A DNA stretch of 64,000 nt from Erodium maritimum. Its lineage: Eukaryota > Streptophyta > Magnoliopsida > Geraniales > Geraniaceae. The position numbers were made by a program, and so were the translations under genes. Shown piece by piece: positions 46,065 through 57,659 of the stretch (the first letter of the stretch is position 1; every line of letters starts with the position of its first letter). The DNA lies in assembly GCA_963921825.1 (NCBI GenBank), contig OY997596.1, forward strand, positions 35,145,932 through 35,209,931, given 5' to 3'. The notes beneath the pieces are model-generated. The model saw only the letters and a list, made by a program, of their open reading frames with translations. It was not told the DNA's origin and ran no database searches.

Positions 46065-47605
46065 GCTACCTTCGGGATTCACAAGACGGTGTTCAAAGTT
46101 TCGGTTTTGCTTGAAAGTTTCGTTTTTGGCATGTTGTTTTGCTAAATTGTTTGATAACATGTTTTAAATTCTTGTTCATGGATTTAATGCATGTTAAATG
46201 AATTTTTGAAAATTATTTCAAATCTGGAAATTTTGAAAAAAAATTTGATTTTTCGGGTCTCGGGAGCGGGACTCTCGGGGAGCCGAAACCGGGACCGAAC
46301 GGGGCTCCGTTGGACGGAGCTAGGCCAAGCATGACCATTGGATGGTTGATATGCCAAGGCTAAACCGTTTTGTTAGTTATGATGAGTTTGGAACCGTCAT
46401 GACGAACTCGAAGATCAAATGTTCAAAAGTTTCATTTTTGAACGGTTTCGATAAACCGAGCATCAAAAAATTTCGAAACTTGGCTATTAATTAAAACCGG
46501 AAAATCACATGATGTTTGATAACATGCTTGTTTGATAACACGATGTGTGATGTGATGTTGGCATGGTGTACATAATAGCCCCGAGCTCAATTTAATTATT
46601 TATCGCCTTTCACGGCCTGCGAGCCGTTAGAGTTAACGTGTAATTATTCTTTCAAGGTGTGGTCGTCGAACCACTTGTTTGTAATATTTATTTATTCCCG
46701 ACATGCGATTCGTGTATTAAATTGTAATATTTTACTCAAGATGAAGAAAGGGCGAAAAGGTCATTTGGTGGCTTTTCGGGTGTTGGCATCGGCTTTGAGT
46801 CGGTGGAGCTCAAGAAGCTAGTGGGAGTTAGTTTAGGGGGCTATTATGTGCATATTTATCGCTTTATGCTTGGTTTAGTTTATGCATGATTAATTCTATG
46901 TGTTTTAGAATTGCATGCTTAACTTTATTTACCGAGCATATCACCTCACATGCAAAGATAAAATTGGAATTTTAATCCTTGTGTGTGAACCCTTAGAACC
47001 GTCATTGCATTGGATGTAGTTGACGGGTTCAAAGGAAGAATTACATTGGATGTAATTTGAGGCATCATTGCATTTGGAATGTAGTTGATGTGCTCATCGC
47101 ATCTAGGATGTGCCAAAGTTTTGAACACAACTGGACAAGTAAAAGCGGGTCATGTCCGATACCTCCCAATCATCAACACCTTACTACCTCCCCGTCCTAT
47201 GGGTGTCGTGCGCATTAGCGGAGCATCCATGGGAAAGCGGGGTAGTAGGTTTGGACGACATATGTGGGTGTCGTGCGCATTAGCGGAGCACCTACATAGT
47301 GACGGGCCATAGTTGAAAATTGGTGGACCCGACTACGATTCTCAGCTTGAGGTTGAGCTAGGGTAACAGATAGGGTAAGCCGTGTACATAAGTGCATACC
47401 CTAGCCAAGAGTCACATTGGATGTGATTGGATGGAGTCCTACCTACATAGCTCGATTAAGTGGTGAGCATTAGTTCAGCTTAATCGAGTGAATCAAGGAT
47501 CTTGGTTTCAGATTCTAAAGGTTTAGAATTGATTGTTGGTGTTTAAGCTTGATCTTCATAAAATTTATTCAGTTTACTGATTGAATTTTATCTGTTGTAG
47601 ATCAA
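46065..47605 (+). mobile_element. Leader of the young Copia
   Basis: About 1.5 kb between primer site and gag. It has repeated phrases, gcattggatgtagttgac (46985-47095) and ggtgtcgtgcgcattagcgg (47205 and 47267), and no credible coding. Confidence 0.6.
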
Positions 47606-47955
47606 ATGGCAAATTCAGCGAACATTAATAGTTTGTCATTAAAAACCATTCTTGACAGGGTCAAGCTAAATGGGACAAACTATTTGGACTGGTACAGAAT
47701 TTTGAGGATAGTCCTCAAGTCTGAACGCAAAGAATATGTCCTTGACAAGGCTGTCTCTAAGACCATATCAGAGTTACATGAAGTGTCATTAACTGCTGAG
47801 AAGAATATCTCAGGGATCTGGGATCCAAGGATATTCTGATGGTCAACAAGGGAATTGGAAGTGGCAAGGGCTGGGCCCATGCGCACTTGGCAGGAAAGAT
47901 GAGACACCTGAGAATGTCTGCTTCTACTGCCAACAGCCTGGTCATTGGAACCGGG
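47606..47955 (+). mobile_element. Gag remnant of the young Copia (fossil)
   Basis: Reads KLNGTNYLDWYRILRIVLKSERKEYVLDK, a typical Copia gag start. A CFYCQQPGHWNRD zinc knuckle follows near 47915. Much shorter than a usual gag. Confidence 0.82.
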
Positions 47956-47989
47956 ATTACAGGAAGTTCACGGCTGATCTGAAGAAGGG

Positions 47990-48100
47990 CAGTGGGACTG
48001 CGCCTTCATCAAATAGCCTGGATGATCTGAAGAAGGGCAGTAGGACTGCGCCTTCATCAGGAAACCTGGATGATCTAAGGAAGGGCGGTGGGACCGTGCC
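47990..48100 (+). repeat. Short repeat after the zinc knuckle
   Basis: Three units of gatctgaagaagggcagtgg plus actgcgccttcatc, about 51 bases each, encoding a repeated DDLKKGSGTAPSS-like linker. Confidence 0.8.
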
Positions 48101-48234
48101 TTCATTCGGTATTAACTCTATAGAGCTACATCTCTCTACTTCCAAAGATTCATGGGTATTAGATACCATGACTGAATGTCACACATGCACTAATATATGG
48201 TGGCTGAAAGTAGGAGAGATTTGGAAAGCACAAA

Positions 48235-49480
48235 ATGGACCTCAGAGTTGTGGCAACTGCTGTAGGATCCATGAGTCTTGCTTTGCCAAGAGGCCTTGTC
48301 TTAGTATTGTATAATGTATATTGCATACCTACTTTTAGTAGGAATATTATATCTGTATCCGTGTTTGACAAGGAAGGATATAATGTTAATATTGGAAATG
48401 GAGTTTTCAATGTTCTATGCAATGATATGTTTTATACCAGTACTGACATGGTTGGAGGATTGTACATATTAGATATGGGTAACAATGCCTCAAGTTCTAT
48501 ATATTCCGTTAATACCAAGAGGTCTAAATCCAACGATTTAAACCTAACTCTGTTATGGTACTGTCATTTGGGTCGCATAAACAAGAAGCGCCTATCAGCA
48601 CTTCAGAAGTGCGGGCTTTCAGGTTCATTCGAATTCCATTCGATCGATAGGTGCACGGTTTGTTTGATGGGAAAAATGACTAAAGTGCCCTTTATCGATC
48701 GCGATGAAAGGGCGGGTGAATTATTGGGGCTGATACACTCGAATGTGTGTAGACCAATAAGTTCACTTGCCAGGAGGGGTTTTAGCTACTTTATCACATT
48801 TACTGATTATTACAGTAAATATGGTTATGTCTATTCGGTGAGACATAAGTCTGAAGCTTTTGATAAATTCAAAGAGTTTAAGACTATAGTAGAAAACCAG
48901 CTCGACAAAGGTATTAAGTCACTTCGATTGGATCGAGGTGGAAAATACTTGACCACAGAGTTATTAGATCATCTAAAAGAGAATGGGATCCTTTTGGAAT
49001 GGACTCCTCCTAGGTCACTGTAGTTGAAAGGTGTAGCCAAACGGAGAAATTGGACATTGTTAGACAATGGTCTGTTCCATGATTAGTTGGACTGATCTCC
49101 CAATCTCTTTTCGGGGTTTTGCTCTAGAGACGACCGCATTCATAGTGAATCGGGCTTCGACGAAGGGTGTGGAAGGGACACCATTTTAAAAATGGTACGA
49201 GATGTTGCCCGCTTTGTCCTTCCTAAAGATTTGTGGTTGCGAGGCTTATGTGAAACATTTGGTTTCGACTAAGCTCGAACCAAGATCTGAGATATGCACC
49301 TTCGTGTGGTATCCCAAAGCAACAAGGGGATACTACTTCTACAATCCCAGTGAGAACATGGTGTTCGTCGCTTGGGGTGGGGTCTTTATGGAAAAGGAGT
49401 TTTGTTTCCAAAGACGTCATTGGGAGGACTATGCATCTCGAAGAAATTCAGGATGTTACAGATCTGTCTAAACCAATTGA
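48235..49480 (+). mobile_element. Pre-integrase and integrase region of the young Copia (fossil)
   Basis: Contains WYCHLGRINKKRLSALQKCG and CTVCLMGKM (zinc region), then LLGLIHSNVCRPISSLARRG, YFITFTDYYSKYGYVYSVRH and LRLDRGGKYL from the catalytic core. Near 49202-49420 it has FLKICGCEAYVKH and YPKATRGYYFYNP, the usual C-terminal side. Confidence 0.9.
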
Positions 49481-49559
49481 CAACCCAGTAGAAAGAAGCC
49501 AGAGATTGTCGTAGAGTAAGAACCAATTCCTGTTACAATTCCGGAAGGTCCAACGCGAT

Positions 49560-50550
49560 TTGAAAGGATCAATCTTCCACCTCCAAGATATGGTATCCGG
49601 AGGTGACAATGAAGTCATGGTGGATCACGATGATCCAGCCACCTTTCAGGAAGTCGTGGATGGGCCCAACTCCGAGTTATGGCTGGGAGCCATGAGGGAG
49701 GAAATGCAATCCATGTCGGACAACCGAGTCTGGGAACCGGTTGATCCCATCAATGGTGTGAGGACCATAGGATGCAAATGGATCTTCAAGGTGAAGATGG
49801 ACATGGACGGCAACCCTCTGACCTACAAAGCTCAACTGGTGGCGAAAGGTTATAGGCAGATCCAATGGATTGACTATGAGGAAACCTTCTCCTTAGTGGC
49901 TATGGTCAAAATCGATCCAAATTCTTCTTGACATAACTGCGTATCATAATTACGAGATATGGCAAGTGGATGTCAAAACCGCTTTCCTAAATGGAAATTT
50001 GACTGAGTACGTTTGTATGTCTCGGCCCAAAGGTTTTGACGATCCGAAGAATAAAGGAAAGATTTATAAGTTGTTGAAATCCATTTATGGATTGAAACGA
50101 ACTTCTCGGAGTTGGATCCTTCGTTTTGATGAAGCTGTAATTGGATTTGGCTTAATCAAGAACGAGGATGAATCTTGCGTTTATAAGAAGGCTAGTGGGA
50201 GCAATATTACCTTTCTGGTTCTCATTGAAAACGACATCCCAACCTTGCACGAGACTAAAGCTTGGTTGAGGAAGTGTTTTTCAATAAAGGACTTAGGCGA
50301 TGCTTCTCATATCTTAAGGATTAAGATATGTAGAGATCGCACCAAGAGGGTCTTGGATTTAAGTCAGGGAACCTATGTGAACAAGGCATTGAGTAGGTTC
50401 TTAATGCTCGATTCAAAGAAAGGACTCTTACCCACTAGTCATGGCATTCATCTCAGCAAGACTCAGTGTACTAAGACACCTGATGAGCTGAAAAGGATGA
50501 TGAGAATCCTATGCGCCTGGGGGCAGGATCGATCATATATGCCATGACAT
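49560..50550 (+). mobile_element. Reverse transcriptase region of the young Copia (fossil)
   Basis: Contains GAMREEMQSMSDNRVWEPVD, GCKWIFKVKMDMDGN, QLVAKGYRQ, then VKTAFLNGNL and KLLKSIYGLKRTSRSW, the ordered blocks of Copia-type RT. It ends with FSIKDLGDASHILRIKI. Confidence 0.92.
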
Positions 50551-50679
50551 GTATGAGACCAGACGTCTCGTAAGCCTTATGTTGTACCAGTAGACATCAT
50601 TCTAACCCGGGGGAAAGATGATGATGAACTAGTCGTCGAAGGATGAGTAGACGCTAGTTTTCCAAGACAAATCCAGATG

Positions 50680-51060
50680 ACTTTAGAAGTCAATCAGGAT
50701 ATGTGTTTACGCTGAATGGCAGAGCTTTAGCTGGGACAGCGTAAAGCAAGATATCATTGCCGAATCTACGACAGAGGCCAAGTACATGGATGCTGCAAAG
50801 GCAGCTAAGGAGGCTATGTGGATTTGGAAATTCATGGCAGGGCTGGGTGTAATTAAAAACCCATCCAGCCCGGTGAATCCATCTTGCGACAACACAAGGG
50901 CCATTGCGCAAGCTAAAAGCCTAGATCGTATAACAAATCCAAACATGTACTACGGCGTATCCACCTCATCAGATAAATACTGAACTGAGGTGAAGTGAAG
51001 ATAACCTATATTGCAACAGATGATAACATAGCCAACCCTTTGACTAAGGCAGTGTCGCTG
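50680..51060 (+). mobile_element. RNase H region of the young Copia (fossil)
   Basis: Recognisable words are gtttacgctgaatggcagag (the FTLNG block), a TEAKYMDAAKAAKEAMWIWK block near 50770-50835, and a final block near 51030-51050 reading as NPLTKAVS. Decayed. Confidence 0.8.
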
Positions 51061-51120
51061 CCTGAACATGTTAGACATGTAAAGTCTATGGGGACATATT
51101 GGAGTTTAGATTGGAACTAG

Positions 51121-51134
51121 GGCAAGTGGGAGAT
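51121..51134 (+). mobile_element. Polypurine tract of the young Copia
   Basis: GGCAAGTGGGAGAT directly before the right LTR, the common Copia form. Confidence 0.88.
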
Positions 51135-52821
51135 TGTTAGTCTTAGTGCCCGTAGTTCAATCCTAAATGTCCAAATGTATAAATCATCGTTAGCAATAAA
51201 ATTAAAGCGGCTTTATATTACTTATGTGTTGGAGTAATATATCGATGTGTGCTCTGATCTATGCCCACCATGCGAATAGAACCATAGATCGAGATAGATC
51301 ACACTCGATGGGTCCCTAGTCAACAAAGCTTCACTAGAAGCGACTAGTATGAAAGATGGCTCTTTATGGCTTACGTTCTGTTAGTCATTGGAATGGGATT
51401 CCGGAGTCTGATCATAGATATCATGTGGGACATGATATTGGACGACCCGCCCTGAATATGTGCCATAGATTAAGTCATGAACATATTCAGTGTCGTAGCT
51501 TGTCATGTATCCTTAGACCAAGGAGTCTTTGTGATCGCTATGTAGTCAACAACTGAGTTTGACCTGAGCCTAACGTTGTCCGTAACAGGGCTTCCATAAC
51601 GGCCAGGATTGGCTTGGGGACGGGCTACATGAGTGACACGAAAGACGGCTAAGGGATTTATCCCTCATACTGAGGTATGAGAAAGATATCGGTTCTCGGC
51701 CGCTTGATCGAGAGTGACTGAAAGAATAGCATGGCCATGCACATGATACTGGGTATCATATCTTTAGTCATCTCACATATCAAGGAATATTGATTGAGAA
51801 TAATAAGGATGACGGCTCTATGCCTTATCTCAATCAGGATATCGGAGATAAAAGGATAATGACAGGGATGACGGAAAGGTTAGAATCGACAGGGTCGATT
51901 CGTTATGTAGTGTCAGGCAATACTAAAGTCTCGTTAGTTGCCACTTAAATAGGATCAAGTAAAATGGGATTTTACGTTGATCTATTGACATGCATAAACC
52001 TAAGGGTCACACCGGAGGATGAAACTCATTGACACATTTATGGAGAATGGCCAAAAGGGAGTTGTCTCGGGACATGACCAAAACTGGGTTTTGGGTCATG
52101 TGCCCGTAAGTGAATAGGACTTTACGGATCGAGACAAGGCTTGGAGTCTTGGGATTGATCGCGTCGGATAATGTTGGACATTTCCGGTATGGAAGGCATG
52201 GAGGCGATGAGCGAATCACGGGACCTCGTTGGAAATGGCCACGGGCCATGTTCCAAGAGGCCCATGAAAGGCCCATGCAACCAAGGCCCATGGAACTAAT
52301 TAATCAAGTCTTGATTAATTAGTACTAAGTAAGCAAGACAAGGATTAAGGTGTTGGTGATTCACCACCTAACCCAATCTTGTCTTGCCATACTTTGTCCT
52401 ATTTACACCTTACTTGACACCATACTTGTCCCATGCCTTTAGTTGGACAAGTATGGGTTTTGTTATGTTTAAGTCATCTTTTTTCAACATAACAAACACA
52501 AGACAAGAATAGGAAACACATTTTCTCTCCCTCTTCCATGGCCATTTCGGGTTTGGCTAGTTTCCACCTCCATTTTTGTGTTCTTGAGTCCTCAAAGAGA
52601 AGAACTACGTGGCTTTGATTCCCATGTGGATACGTAGGCGTCTTGGAGACTCAAGCCAATCATTCGTTACCCGGTGTTCTTGTTTTGGTAAGATATAGTG
52701 CTGAATTTTTCTCTTGTGAATCCATTCTTTGTTAGTTGTTTCATGGTTTAATCGTCTCTTGGTTTTCATTGATTTTCCGCTGCGAGTTGGTTCATCTCCA
52801 ACCCTACCTCGAGACCCAACA
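51135..52821 (+). mobile_element. 3' LTR of the young Copia
   Basis: 1687 bases, same ends as the left LTR, followed by GGCGG. Confidence 0.95.
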
Positions 52822-53416
52822 GGCGGTGGTGGTCGACGTTGAACACGGGCTTCGTCCCGGCCGGAAAAGCACGGCGACGGCGGTGGTCGACGTTGAGCAC
52901 GGGCGGAGGAGACCTGAGAGAGGGTGAGGTCGGTAGAAGAGGAAGGGAGGTGGTGGCTGTCGGGCTGGACGGAGAGGGAGACGGGTTCGGAGATGGGGGA
53001 GAGGTGGGTTCGGCGTTGAGAGGGGAAACAGATGAACGCCGGCGGCCTTTGGGGTTCAACTGAGACGGGAAGGAGAGGGAGGTGGACGCGACCGGAGCTC
53101 GAGGGATGGTCGCTGGAGAGGATGAAGATGGGAGAGAGAGAGACGGGTGGGATCGGGAATCAGAGGAGAAGAGAAGTGAGGCTGCGAAAAAATTAGGATT
53201 CAAACCCTAATTTTTGATTTTTATACCCAAGCCTTCCACTGGCTTGGGCCTCTGATCGGGCCAGCCGGGATTGGGCCTCCGCGCTGGGCCTGGTCCGAGC
53301 CTGAACTTCCCTTCTTTTTTTTTTACTTTTCTTTTTGAGCCACTTGTTTACAAAATCTTACCTCCAAGTTTCGAATTCAGTTTACTATTCTTTTAAAAAA
53401 AAAGTGGGTTTTTACA

Positions 53417-53989
53417 CAACGTATCAATCGTACAAAATTATGATATAATAATGAATTCCAGAAGAGTCATGAGAGATTGACGTCAATCAGAATCATGAAG
53501 TGGAAATCCTGTATGTTTGTTCACTGGAAGTCTAGCGTCATCGGTTTTGGGAAAGTCAGTGTACAAGATAACATGAGTCGACTTTGCAAGAAACCGAGAT
53601 TACTCAGTCGGTCTTAAGGGGGAGCAACAGTCAGGGGGAGTATGTTTCCGTGCGCTGTACTCTTTTTCCCTTATTCAGGTTTTGTCCCACGAGGTTTTCC
53701 TGGAAAGGTTTTTAACGAGGAAACTGTTATGCACGTCCAACTCACCAGAAGGGAGTAAATGGAAGAAACACTCTACTCGGTATGGCTTTCCTGACATCCA
53801 CTTGTTGAAAAATTAATGTTCAAGATCAGGATGCATCGACTCAACCGAGCAATCAAAGTAACCTGCCTGAAGTCAGGGGGGACAAGTTTTGTGCGCTGTA
53901 CTCTTTTTCCCTTATCCAAGTTTTGCCCGATAGGGTTTTCTTGGAGAGGTTTTTAACGAGGCAGCATCAAGCACATCTTCAAGTACACA
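53417..53989 (+). mobile_element. 3' tail of the rearranged Copia
   Basis: After the solo LTR the Copia sequence resumes. A purine tract (cttaagggggagcaacagtc and cagggggagtatg) precedes two copies, about 250 bases apart, of tgcgctgtactctttttccc plus ggttttcctggaaaggttt and tttttaacgagg. This tail-plus-repeat form is common at the 3' end of plant Copia elements. Confidence 0.7.
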
Positions 53990-54252
53990 TGTCCTTGTAC
54001 TATTGGGCCACTATTTGGTCCAATTACTTTCCATGAGTATTGCCTATAAATAGGCATGGCTCATTCATTATGTGACTAATACAAAAATGCTCTCCCTTTT
54101 TCGTATCCTTATGTTTGTTCTATTTTGTCTATACCATGTTATCACCTTGATTCTTCAAGACCAACTTCATCATCTAAAGCAAATGATTAGAAGCAACTAT
54201 CAAACAAGATCAGCTAAGTACAATTGTGTCCGTGTATATTATTTTCACAACA
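53990..54252 (+). mobile_element. Second LTR of the rearranged Copia
   Basis: Close match to 36750-37011, with a TATA box at 54045-54052 and a ttcacaaca end. Its left limit is unclear. It is followed by the primer-like site and leader start (to about 54385), as after the left LTR. Confidence 0.8.
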
Positions 54253-54394
54253 CATTATCAGCACGAAGAGCTTTGTTCGATCGTTCAGGTATAAAGTTTC
54301 ATATTATCATAAATTTGATTTGTTGATATTATTTATTAAAGATACTCGTGAAATATATTTGTGTTCGTTTCATATTATTTATTAAAAATCCACA

Positions 54395-56941
54395 CCACTC
54401 CCCGACACACAGTCGGTTCGGGCAAACACAACCACAAACACAAGCAAGCTCAACAAACAGGCACTCAAGGCCACTCAAAACACCTCAACAGTCAGTACTC
54501 GGTTTCAACAACCCCACGGGCCATCATGGCCTCCCAAAACACAACCACTTAACTCGCGGGCTCAACAACCCCAAAACATCAGTAATAACACACGGGCTCT
54601 CATGGCCACCCAAACTCAACAGCAAACACAAGGGCTCTCATGGCCACCCAAACTCAACAACAATTAACACGGGCTCTCAAGGCCACCCAACTCAACAACA
54701 ATTAACACGACTCTCAAGGCCACCCCAGACTCAACAACAATTAACACGGCTCTCAAGGCCACTCAAGACACCTCAACAACAAACCTCGAACTCAACAGCC
54801 CCACAGGCACTCACTGCCACCCAAAACACCAAATGACCATACGGGCTCTCATGGCCACCCAAGACTCAGCAATAAACAACACGGGCTCTCAAGGCCACCC
54901 AAACTCAACAACAATTAACACGGGCTCTCAAGGCCACCCGAACTCAACAACAATTAACACGGGCTCTCAAGGCCACCCGAACTCAACAACAGTACAACGG
55001 GCTCTCAAGGCCACCCAAGACGCCAAAATAAACAATCAACCTCCGGCTTAACCCAAGCCTCCAACAGTCCTAATATCGACAGTTTCACAATCAACCTCCG
55101 GGCATGGTCATATGCCTCCAGTACTCCTAATATCAATAAGTTCACAAACAACCTCCGGGCATGGTCATATGCCTCCAGTAAAACAATTATCGCTAAGTTC
55201 TCTACTCCTACGACACTACTAAGTGTCACATGCCTTTCCAATAATTAATAAGTTCCCGTAGCATGCTTTTCTAATAAACGCCACAATCTCGTATCATGCT
55301 TTTCTAATAATTACCAAGTTCCCGTAGCATGCTTTTCTAATATTTAAATAAACCTATTCAACCCACGACACCCCAGTGTCACATGCAATTCTACTATTAA
55401 CTTTCCCCAGTCAGGGCCGAGATCCGGCTACTTTTCCCTACCTCGTGCGTGTTCTCCCAAAAGCCAAACCACGAGCTCCGGTGATGATCTCAGCCACTCA
55501 CCCAACTTTCCCTTGCCTCGGTCCGTGGCACGATCTAAAAGAACACAATTTAAAGGCATTTTTAAACTAGTACGAATAAACCGAAAACCATTAAACTCGA
55601 TGCCCAAACTTAACCCCGACAATGTCGATCACTCCCAAACTTCCCAATTACTCGACATTGTCGATAAAGGACCCGTAAAGGCCCGATTCGCCCGACATGG
55701 CGAATCTGCCCGGGCTTTGGTTAATTGCCTTCCGGGGCTCCAAAAGTTCCCGTTTTCGTTTCTACGGTCTTAGAATAATTCAAGGAACTCAACGCACTTG
55801 ACGGAATCGAATTCCGACTTCTAAGTCAATTAATTAACGCTTAAAGTTTCCAAAACCCGTTAATTACAACTTCTCCAATTTAATTACAAATTTCGATTCG
55901 ATTAAGGGTATATGGTCCGGGGAACGTTTTAAACCACCCGAACGATAAAACCCGAGCACCCGAGCACGTGGGCCCCACCCAACCATCTTGGCCGTGCCCT
56001 AGGGTTAAGGTGGGGGGCTCGGCCACCATGTGGTGGCTGCTGCCAGCTCCGGCCAGCCACCTCATGGCCGGCCGGCCACCACCCACGGTGGCCGGAGCTC
56101 CTCCCGAGTCTCTGGTCACCGGAAAACGTGAAATTAAACCCCCAAACACCTCTAAAACATCTCCAAAACCTCTCCAACCTCCACACAACCCTAAATCATT
56201 CAATTTAACAAAACCCTAGCTTTCCAAAATAATCAAAACGAGAATCGGTTTGGGTATTACCGTAGAGGAGGATGAGGGGAACGGGATTGCTCTTTGCTTC
56301 AAGACGATCCAAGGGCTTGATTTTCCTCCAAACCCTAACCCTTACTCCTTCTCTCTTCTTATTCTTCTTCTCCTCTCTCGAACGTCTCTCTTCTCCTTTC
56401 TAATTTAAAACAACTAACTACATTTTTTTTTCTTTTAATACATGTGGCCGGCCACACCTAAGGCACACAACATCTTTTCCCTCCAAAATTAACACCACCA
56501 TGTAAGTGACAAGTGTCAAGGTGGGTCCCACACCTTTTTGGAAAATATCTAGTTGATATTTTCCAATCAGTTTCGCGAAAAACGGACGTTTCGGGCTCGA
56601 ACGGGCACTTTTCCCAAGAAATTACGAAACTAGACGGGCTACAAGGAAACGGCCCAACTAAGACCGCTACGACGACGGCTAAGCTTTTTGGATCCAAAAC
56701 GGTCCTCGAATGGACCAAAACGTCGCTCGGTTGACTTTTCCAGCGAAAAGTCAACATTTCCCAAATTGATCAGAAAGTTGCCCTGAGTCCCCCGGACCTC
56801 ACTTTGGTCAATAACGGGGTCAACTTAAGTCTGGTATGACACTCGGGGTCATTTTAGGTTCAAACAAGTGTCAGTCTTAAATTTTTTAAATTTTCCTGTT
56901 TTTCGCAGGTTTGACTGCGTTGACCGGGAGTGGTTATTACA
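54395..56941 (-). mobile_element. Minus-strand Gypsy LTR, cut off on the left
   Basis: Ends GGTTATTACA at 56941, the reverse complement of an element-A-type LTR start. It contains the family minisatellite (54440-55030), paired cgacattgtcg words near 55630 and the CT-rich stretch near 56350. The TGTCACG end is absent and the left border lies near 54395. No internal region. Confidence 0.83.
54440..55030 (-). repeat. LTR minisatellite, short-unit expansion
   Basis: More than ten units of gggctctcaaggccacccaa plus ctcaacaacaattaacac. The unit is about 42-45 bases, shorter than the 60-base form in other LTRs. Confidence 0.88.
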
Positions 56942-57202
56942 CAAAGCCTGTAAAATGTATGTAAAGAAAGAATATAGACCACAAGCTTGAAGCCTGTAAC
57001 TTGTATTAAAAGTCACAAGACGAAACCACAGGCCTGAAGCCTGTAACTTGTGTCTTTGGCCTGGAGCCTACAATTTTATATGCAATTACTTATTTTAGTC
57101 TGTCTACCCCACGAGCTCACTCGTTGTGCGGTTATACATATATTTAATTTATGCATTTATTATGTTTACCCCATGAGTTCGCTCGTTGTGTGGTTATATA
57201 TA

Positions 57203-57372
57203 GGGTAAATTACAAATGCATACCCTTAAGTATGCACGTTTAACCGATGAATACTCTGAAGTTTAAAGTTAACTGATGCATACCCTGAAGTTTCATATAT
57301 TAACCCAGAACCCCTTCCGTCAGTTAGATCTGTCAGTTTACTGTTCATTTTTCAAAAATACCCAAAATTCCC
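57203..57372 (+). repeat. Left terminal inverted repeat of MULE-like element 3
   Basis: Starts GGGTAAATTACAAATGCAT and contains three spaced gatgcataccc-like words. Pairs with 58619-58791. Confidence 0.92.
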
Positions 57373-57539
57373 TCAATACTGTTCATTTTTTAATGTTTTT
57401 TAAAATAAAAATTAAATTAATAATAAAACAAATAATAAAATAAATAAATAAATATTAATAAAACCTAAACCTAATCTAACCTAAACAAATAATCATTACA
57501 CGCTCACCTTACCTCTTATCTCCATCTTCATCTCACTTT

Positions 57540-57600
57540 ATCTCCATCTCCATCTCCATCTCCATCTCCATCCCCATCTCCATCTCCATCTCAGCTTCAA
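57540..57600 (+). repeat. CATCTC microsatellite
   Basis: About nine hexamer units of catctc, with one changed unit. Confidence 0.9.
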
Positions 57601-57659
57601 CTCATCTCCCCTCATTTTCTCCATCTCCATCTAATATATATATACATATACACAATATA

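Larger units (their letters stand above)
44361..52821 (+). mobile_element. Young Ty1/Copia element with 1.69-kb LTRs, flanked by GGCGG
   Basis: 8461 bases. LTRs at 44361-46048 and 51135-52821, duplication GGCGG at 44356-44360 and 52822-52826. Internal parts in Copia order are primer site, gag with a CCHC knuckle, pre-integrase, integrase, RT, RNase H and polypurine tract. The two LTRs show only about a dozen differences by eye over 1688 bases (below 1%). At the commonly used grass rate of 1.3e-8 per site per year that is a few hundred thousand years. Yet the coding part is broken (roughly ten or more breaks), so it may have been copied in trans by a relative. Confidence 0.93.
41520..53416 (-). 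mobile_element. Solo Gypsy LTR of mixed make-up, split by a young Copia
   Basis: Starts TGTCACGCCCCAATTTC, ends GTTTTTACA, and is flanked by caact (41515-41519) and caacg (53417-53421), a 5-bp duplication with one change. From 41520 to about 43350 it follows the family LTR. Beyond that (43350-44360 and 52827-53416) the sequence is unlike the other LTRs, with GC-rich gacgttgagcacggg words. Without the Copia at 44361-52821 it is about 3.4 kb. I infer an LTR of recombinant origin. Confidence 0.75.
36712..54252 (+). mobile_element. Rearranged Copia element with short LTRs, carrying nested insertions
   Basis: A left LTR of about 300 bases (36712-37011) is followed by a cgttatcagcacga primer-like site and a long repetitive leader (37250-38600). 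Decayed coding follows, in which a pre-integrase block (HRLGHP...) near 39490 and a CTACSQGKL-like block near 39590 are recognisable. The 3' tail (53417-53990) includes two copies of a gtgcgctgtactctttttcc stretch, and a second LTR ends at 54252. A solo Gypsy LTR occupies 41520-53416. It is heavily broken, with many breaks. After the second LTR another leader copy begins, so two LTR-plus-leader modules lie in tandem. Confidence 0.72.

Noticed and set aside
46049-46066. tRNA gene near the TGGTATCAGAGCC sequence
   Set aside because: Only the primer-site complement of a tRNA end is present. No cloverleaf can be drawn around it, and the same holds at 7945 and 22049.
52766-53203. Minus-strand Ser/Pro-rich frame of about 145 codons
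   Set aside because: Low-complexity frame in the GC-rich end of a solo LTR that crosses an LTR border. No recognisable domain.
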